From Acidobacteriota bacterium (lineage in GTDB: Bacteria; Acidobacteriota; Vicinamibacteria; Vicinamibacterales; UBA8438), in the NCBI GenBank assembly GCA_003533545.1, contig DQEK01000314.1, positions 1 to 8,027 of the forward strand: a stretch of DNA of 8,027 bases. The letters run 5' to 3'. Below the pieces are notes generated by a model. It did no database searches. It worked only from the letters and a program-made list of their open reading frames with translations, and was not told the DNA's origin. Within the stretch, counting starts at the first letter, position 1. Each line of letters starts with the position of its first letter. Both the position numbers and the translations under genes were made by a program. This document shows positions 1 through 5,173 of the stretch, piece by piece.

Positions 1-369
1 CCGGTGGATCTCGTCGATGAACAGAATTGTTCGACGTTTGTCCAGACGGCGTGCCTCTTCAGCCGAGGCCATGACGTTCCGAATCTCCTTGATGCCAGCA
101 AGTACCGCACTGAAAGCAACGAACCGTGAGGTCGTGACCGAGGCAATCAAACGCGCGAGCGTGGTCTTGCCGCTGCCCGGTGGACCCCAGAGAATGATGG
201 ATTGGAGCGTGTCGCGATTGATTGCCTGACGCAGTGGACGACCAGGTCCCAGGAGTTCTTCTTGACCGACGAGTTCGTCGAACGTGGTTGGCCGCATACG
301 ATCGGCCAGAGGAGCAGTTGCCGAGACCGATGGCGATGTCTGATCGTCGAAGAGGGAACCTGAAGTCAT
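1..369 (-). CDS. rarA: RarA/MgsA replication-associated recombination ATPase, N-terminal 123 residues (cut by window edge)
   Basis: This is the AAA+ ATPase of the clamp-loader-related RarA/MgsA (WHIP/Mgs1) family, which acts in the cytoplasm at stalled replication forks and DNA ends and interacts with SSB. The reading frame is open from the ATG at 369 to the edge. Visible are the clade's N-terminal segment (RMRPTTFDELVGQEELLG, about residues 24-41), the Walker A motif GPPGSGKT (62-69), the RarA-type stretch SAVLAGIKEIRNV (87-99) and the Walker B motif ILFIDEIHR (115-123). Sensor motifs, the arginine finger and the C-terminal tetramerisation region lie outside the window. The start is supported by AAGGAAGG on the minus strand (375-382), five bases before the ATG. 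The ATG overlaps the TGA of the upstream methyltransferase gene as ATGA, so translational coupling is likely. RuvB and clamp-loader subunits were considered, but the SAVLAG-KEIR segment favours RarA. Confidence 0.93.
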   Translation of the reverse strand, partial: MTSGSLFDDQTSPSVSATAPLADRMRPTTFDELVGQEELLGPGRPLRQAINRDTLQSIILWGPPGSGKTTLARLIASVTTSRFVAFSAVLAGIKEIRNVMASAEEARRLDKRRTILFIDEIHR

Positions 370-1190
370 GCGGACCTTCCTTCTCTGCCGGAGATGGAGG
401 GGTCACGGTTTCGTTGGTTGGATGCTTCGTAGACCAGCAGCGCCGCTGCCACGGCAATGTTGAGCGATTCCACTGGCGCGTGCATGGGAATCGAGATCAG
501 CTCGTCGGCATAATCGCTGATGTTTCGATCCAGTCCACCGCCCTCGGAACCGAGCCAAATCAGACAGGGATCCGCGAGGTTCACGTTAGCGGCTGGGGTG
601 CCGCCCCGGGGGGTGGCAGCGAGTAGACGCAGACCCTGTGCCCTGGCATGAGCCCTGATGTTCTCCGCCTCGGTGGCCTTGGAGACCGGTAGTCGAAGCG
701 CGCTTCCCATCGATCCTCGAAGGGCCTTCCAGCCAAACGGGTCGGCGCCACCGATGACGACCACGCCGCTCGCACCTCCGGCTTCAGCCGCTCGAATTAC
801 GGCGCCAGTGTTCCCGGGATTCTGCACATCGAGTAGGCCGAGCACTAGTGCTGGGTTTGTCCTTGTGGTTGACTCGAATGTTGCGCTACGTAGTTTGGCA
901 ATTGCAACCAGGCCGCTGGGTGAAGACACCGGACTGAGCGCGCGCATGACGGAAGGTGATACGTTCACAACCCGTGTTAGGCCAACGAGCTGATCGACCA
1001 GGGCCCCCCGGTCGCCTTGGGGCGTCGAAACGTTGACCGCTGCGAGTTCGATCTGCGCACCGGCCGCAAGAGCTTCTTTAATGAGCCTTGGACCTTCCAG
1101 AAGCACCGCGGAATCGTCAGGCGCCGTGCCTCGAGCGACGTCCCTAAACCGAGCAACAATGGGGTTCTGGCGGCTGGTAATCTTTGACAC
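366..1190 (-). CDS. SpoU/TrmH-family RNA 2'-O-methyltransferase (RlmB/TsnR-like)
   Basis: The 274-residue product is a SPOUT-superfamily methyltransferase that transfers a methyl group from S-adenosylmethionine to a ribose 2'-OH of rRNA or tRNA. An N-terminal substrate-binding domain (about 1-100, opening SKITSRQNPIV) precedes the knotted catalytic domain. The three SpoU motifs are intact: motif 1, DVQNPGNTGAVIRAAEAGG (121-139), with the conserved Asn and Arg; motif 2, LGSEGGGL (213-220); and motif 3, IPM...ESLNIAVAAA (234-250). The start is GTG at 1190, with GAGGG seven bases upstream on the minus strand. Length and architecture fit the RlmB/TsnR/AviRb group rather than the shorter TrmL group. 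The exact target nucleotide cannot be read from the sequence, so no gene symbol is given. It is the first gene of a two-gene unit with rarA; its last bases overlap the rarA start. Confidence 0.92.
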   Translation of the reverse strand: MSKITSRQNPIVARFRDVARGTAPDDSAVLLEGPRLIKEALAAGAQIELAAVNVSTPQGDRGALVDQLVGLTRVVNVSPSVMRALSPVSSPSGLVAIAKLRSATFESTTRTNPALVLGLLDVQNPGNTGAVIRAAEAGGASGVVVIGGADPFGWKALRGSMGSALRLPVSKATEAENIRAHARAQGLRLLAATPRGGTPAANVNLADPCLIWLGSEGGGLDRNISDYADELISIPMHAPVESLNIAVAAALLVYEASNQRNRDPSISGREGRSA

Positions 1191-1450
1191 GATCCGGCCC
1201 TCTGACCGCGCAATACTGGTCCATTTGATTGGAGATACATCCGGCGGTGATGTGTCCCTATGGAGTTTCCTTAATTTCTACGTTTGTTCGATGTCTCCGG
1301 CGTGGAGCGTATTCCGACGGGCCTTCGTCGTCGCTACGGCGCCCCTCGTCATCGCGCTCATCGGTACGTCTCGCTGGCGAGTGGGAGCATAGCAGATGTG
1401 CTATCGTTAGCCGATTGTCGCCGGCCGAGGGCAGCCAACCTAGACCTACC
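1191..1450. other. divergent intergenic region between the methyltransferase gene and greA
   Basis: These 260 bases separate two divergently transcribed genes and should carry promoters for both. I could not identify a convincing -35/-10 pair on either strand. The best rightward candidate is a -10-like TATCGT at 1402-1407, which overlaps an inverted repeat (listed separately) but has no recognisable -35. A 33-codon ORF on the plus strand (1291-1392) encodes a short hydrophobic stretch but has no ribosome-binding site. The greA frame is also open back to an ATG at 1229, but the extra 74 residues are arginine- and serine-rich and unlike any GreA. Confidence 0.5.
1389..1404. repeat. inverted repeat ATAGCA-gatg-TGCTAT upstream of greA
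   Basis: A perfect 6-base inverted repeat with a 4-base spacer lies 47 bases before the greA start. Its right arm overlaps TATCGT (1402-1407), the nearest -10-like hexamer for greA. It could be an operator half-site pair or an RNA hairpin in the greA leader. A short repeat like this can arise by chance, and no regulator is identified. Confidence 0.3.
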
Positions 1451-1915
1451 ATGAAAGCGGAATTGATTAAGCGGTTTGAGGACGATATTGCCGTCCTGAA
1501 ACGCGAGTTGAACAGTGAGTTGCCCAAGGAAATTAAGCGCGCGCGGGAACTTGGGGACCTCCGAGAAAATGCTGAGTACCAGGCCGCCAAGGAGCGACAG
1601 TCGTTCGTCCAGGCGCGGCTGGCGATGCTGCACAAGCGAGTTTCCGAGCTGTCCCTGATGAACCTTGACCGGATTCCAGAAGACCGGGCAGCCTTTGGTT
1701 CAACGGTTCATTTGCAGGAGATCGGTGGGCAGGCGGTGGTCTACCAGCTCGTCATGCCCGAGGACGCTGACCCGATCAAGGGGTGGATCTCCACCGCCTC
1801 TCCCATCGGTCGGGCGTTGGTGGGTAAGGAAGAAGGCGCCGAGGTGGAGGTTCCAACCCCCAATGGCACTCGGGAGTTCGAGCTTGTCAAGCTCGTTACG
1901 ATTCACGGTGAGTGA
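1451..1915 (+). CDS. greA: transcription elongation factor GreA
   Basis: GreA inserts its coiled coil into the secondary channel of RNA polymerase and stimulates cleavage of the 3' end of backtracked RNA, so elongation can resume. The 154-residue product is close to the family's usual length of about 158. The N-terminal antiparallel coiled coil (about 1-73) carries the tip signature GDLRENAEYQAAKERQ (35-50); D36 and E39 match the acidic tip residues that coordinate the catalytic magnesium. The C-terminal FKBP-like domain (about 80-154) includes ISTASPIGRALVGKEEG (113-129) and ends EFELVKLVTIHGE. The ATG at 1451 is chosen because it gives the standard GreA N-terminus, although no clear Shine-Dalgarno sequence precedes it. 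The upstream in-frame ATG at 1229 would add unrelated residues. GreB is less likely from the sequence around the tip and the C-terminus. Confidence 0.95.
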   Translation: MKAELIKRFEDDIAVLKRELNSELPKEIKRARELGDLRENAEYQAAKERQSFVQARLAMLHKRVSELSLMNLDRIPEDRAAFGSTVHLQEIGGQAVVYQLVMPEDADPIKGWISTASPIGRALVGKEEGAEVEVPTPNGTREFELVKLVTIHGE

Positions 1916-3380
1916 TCGTCCTGCCGTGCCCACAGATACCCCGGCTTCGGCTCAACAGACATCTTCGACCACGCGGGCGTACTCGCCGCGGCTGCGCACG
2001 GCCTTGGTGCTGAGTGGTACCGGTACCGCTGGTGCTTACCATGCTGGGGTCCTTCGTGCGCTTCACGAGGCCGGCGTCAAGATCGACGTGACGGCGGGGC
2101 GCGGGATTGGAGCCGTGGGGGCGTCACTGGCAGCGATTGATGGCGCCCAGGATTTATGGGGCTCGACCGGACTCTGGCAAGGGTCTCGGACTGCGCATTT
2201 GTACCAATGGCGACCGGTGCTGCGCCTCACAGCCCGGGTACTCGGTTTAGCCCTGACCGTGCTTTTGCTACCGTTGGCTGCCGTCGTCGTCGGGGCGCTG
2301 GCCTCGTTCGTGGCCTACCTGCTCCGTGTAAGCGCGGTGCCGAGTGATGCCATTACGACCGCTGTCGATCAGGTCATTGAATGGGCGCTCTCGCCGGGTG
2401 CGGTGCTGACGTGGTTGCCTCTGGTGGTTGCACCGGCGTTACTGTTGCTCTTTGCGCTACAGCTTGGCGCTTTCGGAGTGGTTTGGTTACGTGCCCGAAG
2501 GCATCGGCGCATTCATGGGGCACTGTGGTCGACGTTACTCGGATCGCCGATTGACGCGGAAGCGGCTCAGGATTGGTTCGTCGACGGGCTGTGGAAACTG
2601 ATGAGAGGTGGAGCTTCGGTCGCACAGCCGGATGTTAAAGATCTCGGACAACGATACGTCGAACTCCTGTCTGAGAATCTTGGACAACCGGGATTCCGAG
2701 ACCTGCTAATCACTGTTCACGATCTGGACGGCCAGCGGGATTTGGCGTTTGCGTTGCTGTCGGAACCATATCGGGGCTTGTTTTTTGGAGGAGAGACTGG
2801 ATCCGGACCGGTTAACCGGTCCTTGGAAGCGCTTGATTTGGCTGGAGAGCCGGGGCACTGTGGGTTCGACGCTTGTGTCGCCGCGCTGAGTTTACCGGCC
2901 CTCACGGAGTCCCGCTTGGTTTCATTCGCGTCTAGCGGCAGTTGGCGGGGAGAAACACATCGGTTGTGCGATAGGCCCGATGGCGTCGGGCGGTTGCTCG
3001 ACGAGGTGGCACGCGCCGGGGTCGAACAGGTGATTTTCGTTTCCGCCCTTCCCCCGCCGACCGGACCGCACGGTCTGGGTTCCGGACGACAGGATGGCCG
3101 TGGTCGGATCGGCGAAACGTTGTCCGCATCGGAGTCTGCCGCCGAGCGCAGTGGCATCGCTTCCCGTACCCCGTTGTTTCAAGCGGTGTTTGAGATTCGG
3201 CCGCAGCATAATCCCCTAGGGCCATTCGACTTCAGGGGTTGCTACGACGAACGTTCTGACCGACACCAGACGTTGGCTGAGCTAGTAGAACGGGGCTACG
3301 AAGATGGGCGAGTACAGTTCGTTGAACCCATCATTGGGGCCAGTGGTGAGGCGATCGAATCAGGTCAGACGCGTTCTTAG
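1908..3380 (+). CDS. patatin-like phospholipase family protein with two internal membrane helices; nucleophile serine replaced
   Basis: The 490-residue product has the patatin fold order but unusual catalytic features. After a Ser/Thr-rich N-terminus comes the oxyanion-hole-like stretch ALVLSGTGTAGAYHAGVL (32-49). The position of the family nucleophile motif GxSxG reads GRGIG (64-68), with glycine codon GGG where serine is expected. Two strongly hydrophobic segments follow (about 107-139 and 165-194), separated by a short loop and followed by a basic stretch (RARRHRR, 195-201), so the protein is probably anchored in the inner membrane. Later patatin elements are recognisable: ITVHDLDGQRDLAF (268-281), a stretch resembling the family's SxxLP region (about 325-345), and CDRPDGVGRL (354-363) followed by AGVEQVIFVSA (370-380), where the catalytic DG[GA] would fall. 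The GTG at 1908 is chosen because everything upstream in this frame is a shadow of greA; GTG 1926 is an alternative. It overlaps greA by 8 bases. It is either a non-hydrolytic patatin homologue or uses different chemistry; the substrate is unknown. Confidence 0.75.
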   Translation: MSDRPAVPTDTPASAQQTSSTTRAYSPRLRTALVLSGTGTAGAYHAGVLRALHEAGVKIDVTAGRGIGAVGASLAAIDGAQDLWGSTGLWQGSRTAHLYQWRPVLRLTARVLGLALTVLLLPLAAVVVGALASFVAYLLRVSAVPSDAITTAVDQVIEWALSPGAVLTWLPLVVAPALLLLFALQLGAFGVVWLRARRHRRIHGALWSTLLGSPIDAEAAQDWFVDGLWKLMRGGASVAQPDVKDLGQRYVELLSENLGQPGFRDLLITVHDLDGQRDLAFALLSEPYRGLFFGGETGSGPVNRSLEALDLAGEPGHCGFDACVAALSLPALTESRLVSFASSGSWRGETHRLCDRPDGVGRLLDEVARAGVEQVIFVSALPPPTGPHGLGSGRQDGRGRIGETLSASESAAERSGIASRTPLFQAVFEIRPQHNPLGPFDFRGCYDERSDRHQTLAELVERGYEDGRVQFVEPIIGASGEAIESGQTRS

Positions 3381-3425
3381 ACTCGCTACGCGCCGGACAT
3401 CGGGAGTGGCGAGCGTAGACCCGTT

Positions 3426-4862
3426 CTACGGCTGCGGGCCGTTCGTCCGCTGTCGTCTGGCAGTCTCAGCCTCCCCGAGGAATTGGGTGGCCAACTCGCG
3501 GGTTGTCGCCAGGATTCCCTCCGCGTCGAGCGAACCGAACTTTTCCAGAAAATGTTGAACAGGCGTAACTGCTTTCGCCATTGCTCGGTGCCCTCCGGCG
3601 CTGCCGATGTCACTGAAGTGGCGCTTGACGAACTCGCCGGCGTGCCGCGAATCGCCTAAGTTTCGCACTGAGACCACAAGGTCTCCTTGCACGATTCCGG
3701 AGACAACCGACCACTTGACCTCGTCAACCTGCAGCAGGAAGTCGGCGACATAGGAAATTAGGTCCTCCCTCGCTACTTCGCCAAGATGCGCCGTGTAGAG
3801 CGGACCGGCCACGTCGCCACCGTGGACCGCATCGGCGACGCAGCGAAGTCGTTCGACCGTGGTTTCAGACCCCTCCATCTTGCGGATCAGCGCTGCGTTG
3901 GACAGAGGGTATAGAAATCTGAACGCATCGAGATCCCGCTCGTTAGTTTGTCTGGACAGGAAGAGGGTATCCGACTTGATCGCGTAGAGCATGGCGGTCG
4001 CAGTGCGTTCGGAGATATTCACATCAACCGCGCGAAGATGTTCGGTCAGAATAGTGCACGTTGATCCGTAATCCGGCCTGATGTCCTTGAAGGCCGCGCG
4101 GTAGCCGGCCCGTTCCGGATGGTGATCGATCACAAGGTCGACTCGACTGAGCAGATCACCAAAATAATGGGGCTGAACATCTACTGTGACAATTCGGTCA
4201 AATCTCTCGAGGGAGTTCCGGTTCAGCGGCTCTACTCGAATGTCGAGAAGATTCGTCATCCTGAGGTTTTCTGGGCGCGTCACTCCTTGTAACGAGCCGA
4301 TGATGGCGGTAGCGCGGGTGCGGTGGAGCAGACTTCGAAGTGCGAGGCCACTGGCTAGGGCGTCTGGGTCTGGGTCGTCGTGCAGCAGAATCAGTACCCG
4401 ATCGGCGTCGGCAAGATGGCGCTGATATTGCTGTACCCGGGCTCTGGTCATTGACCTTTCGAGCGTGGTGACCAACGGCCCGTGGACAAGCCCAGACAGA
4501 GACAGATAGCCGATGTCTTGCTCAGCGGAGCGAAGTTCCTCCCGCCGTTTGGCGCCGAGCGCGTGGCCTACGTCGAGAACATAGATGAGCGTCACGCCCG
4601 CGTCACGAACCGTGTCTAGCGTAGGCCTCAGGTTCCGACGCCCAGACGCTTCAACGAGAACACAGGTGTCGGCGCCGACGGTGGTACGGAGGTAGGTTTC
4701 GATTCGTCTGGGATCGCCGACAGTGATTTTCAGATCGCTGTCGTGGAGGCGGCGAGCTAATAATCGGTCCTCGACAATGAACTCGATTTCGAGTGACTTG
4801 GTGAGGGCCCGAGCCAGGGTCCGGATGACGAGTTCGTCGTGGCACACCGCAAGGCACTTCAT
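3426..4862 (-). CDS. DHH/DHHA1 phosphoesterase with N-terminal RCK_N (TrkA-N)-like domain
   Basis: The 478-residue product combines two modules. Residues about 1-100 resemble an RCK_N/TrkA-N Rossmann domain: MKCLAV as first strand, acidic end of strand two (IVED, 29-32), then ITVGDPRRIETYLRTTVGAD (46-65). The usual GxGxxG loop is replaced by CHDELV (7-12), so canonical NAD(H) binding is doubtful. Residues about 153-478 are a DHH-family phosphoesterase. Motif I is HDDPDPDALASG (161-172), motif II has D228 (VTVDVQP), motif III is DHHP (246-249), a later metal-site region reads IKSDT, and the DHHA1 signature is AGGHRAMAKA (422-431). All expected metal ligands are present, so hydrolysis of short oligonucleotides (NrnA-like) or of a cyclic dinucleotide is plausible but not decidable here. 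No membrane helix is seen. The ATG at 4862 is preferred over an in-frame TTG at 4886, because that TTG overlaps a perfect TATAAT box. The gene converges with the patatin-like gene 45 bases away. Confidence 0.85.
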   Translation of the reverse strand: MKCLAVCHDELVIRTLARALTKSLEIEFIVEDRLLARRLHDSDLKITVGDPRRIETYLRTTVGADTCVLVEASGRRNLRPTLDTVRDAGVTLIYVLDVGHALGAKRREELRSAEQDIGYLSLSGLVHGPLVTTLERSMTRARVQQYQRHLADADRVLILLHDDPDPDALASGLALRSLLHRTRATAIIGSLQGVTRPENLRMTNLLDIRVEPLNRNSLERFDRIVTVDVQPHYFGDLLSRVDLVIDHHPERAGYRAAFKDIRPDYGSTCTILTEHLRAVDVNISERTATAMLYAIKSDTLFLSRQTNERDLDAFRFLYPLSNAALIRKMEGSETTVERLRCVADAVHGGDVAGPLYTAHLGEVAREDLISYVADFLLQVDEVKWSVVSGIVQGDLVVSVRNLGDSRHAGEFVKRHFSDIGSAGGHRAMAKAVTPVQHFLEKFGSLDAEGILATTRELATQFLGEAETARRQRTNGPQP

Positions 4863-4885
4863 TGTGGTCGGGACCCAGGCGGGCA

Positions 4886-4914
4886 ATTATACGCCGGTCT
4901 CAAGGGCGTGTTTC
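4886..4914 (-). promoter_or_regulatory. candidate sigma-70-type promoter of the DHH phosphoesterase gene
   Basis: On the minus strand a perfect TATAAT lies at 4891-4886, 23 bases before the ATG at 4862. Seventeen bases upstream of it is GAAACA (4914-4909), which matches only three of six bases of TTGACA, so the -35 is weak. The expected transcription start near 4879 would leave a leader of under 20 bases. If this is the promoter, the in-frame TTG at 4886 lies in the -10 box and cannot be the translation start. Confidence 0.45.
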
Positions 4915-5012
4915 CGACCTTTCATCGTTTACTCAGGAAACTTTCCCGCATGAGATGCCCGACCGACGATCGAGTAAGATGCAACGCTGATGACGACCCC
5001 CGCGACATCTGA

Positions 5013-5168
5013 TTGGTTCTACTCGGCGTGACCACGCTGGCGAGTCGATTAGGCGCGCCCCCCCTCTTTCGTAGCGGTGTCGATCTGGTGCATTTCGGTG
5101 TTTCCGTTGTGGGGCCTAACGGCCGGCCGATATCCGGGTTATTGGCCGGCGACTCCGCTGCAGTCTGA
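5013..5168 (+). pseudogene. remnant of the N-terminus of a secreted VWFA-domain protein of the Acidobacteria type (or a short leader peptide)
   Basis: The frame from TTG 5013 (or GTG 5028) to TGA 5166-5168 reads LVLLGVTTLASRLGAPP, then [19 protein letters not shown], then [15 protein letters not shown]. The first part looks like a signal-peptide core. The rest matches the pattern at the start of acidobacterial VWFA-related proteins (FRSGVDLVxVxVxVxDxxGRPVxGLxAxDFxV), with the last Asp-Phe replaced by Asp-Ser. The von Willebrand A domain itself (MIDAS DxSxS and about 200 further residues) is absent, because uvrB begins 5 bases after the stop. A plausible original ATG at 4990 (MTTPATS) is one base out of frame and stops at 5029-5031. 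The best reading is a deletion and frameshift remnant. A retained 46-residue peptide translated ahead of uvrB is the alternative, since its stop is embedded in the TGAGG preceding the uvrB start. Confidence 0.55.
5122..5150 (+). repeat. GC-rich inverted repeat just upstream of uvrB
   Basis: GCCGGCC (5122-5128) and GGCCGGC (5144-5150) are perfect complements separated by 15 bases. In RNA they would form a strong 7-base-pair stem ending 23 bases before the uvrB ATG, outside the ribosome-binding region. The arms lie in the VWFA-like remnant, where they encode GRP and LAG, so the repeat may be a by-product of GC-rich codons rather than a regulatory element. Confidence 0.3.
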
Positions 5169-5173
5169 GGCCA

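Larger units (their letters stand above)
4863..5173. other. divergent intergenic region between the DHH gene and uvrB
   Basis: This 311-base gap has two different halves. The left part (4863-4980) holds the leftward TATAAT promoter of the DHH gene and, for uvrB, only a weak -10-like TAAGAT (4975-4980) without a recognisable -35. The right part (about 4990-5168) is coding-like and resembles the start of a VWFA-domain protein (see the pseudogene entry). I looked for LexA-type boxes (CTGT-N8-ACAG and GAAC-N4-GTTC) that would place uvrB in an SOS regulon and saw none. Confidence 0.55.

Noticed and set aside
1291..1392. 33-residue ORF with a hydrophobic core (AFVVATAPLVIALIG) upstream of greA
   Set aside because: There is no ribosome-binding site and no recognisable family, and hydrophobic runs of this length occur by chance in GC-rich frames.
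1229..1450. N-terminal extension of greA from an in-frame ATG at 1229
   Set aside because: The 74 added residues are Arg/Ser-rich and unlike GreA, while the ATG at 1451 gives the normal family N-terminus and length.
1665..1907. Upstream part of the open frame of the patatin-like gene
   Set aside because: It is a frame-shifted shadow of greA; the patatin-like sequence begins only after the greA stop.
3381..3442. Possible bidirectional terminator between the convergent patatin-like and DHH genes (CTACGC/GCGTAG at 3386-3418 and ACGGC/GCCGT at 3428-3442)
   Set aside because: The stems are short, one has a 21-base loop, and neither is followed by a T-run on either strand.
4863..4886. TTG start at 4886 for the DHH gene
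   Set aside because: It overlaps a perfect TATAAT box and would add eight residues before the Rossmann-like first strand that starts at the ATG at 4862.
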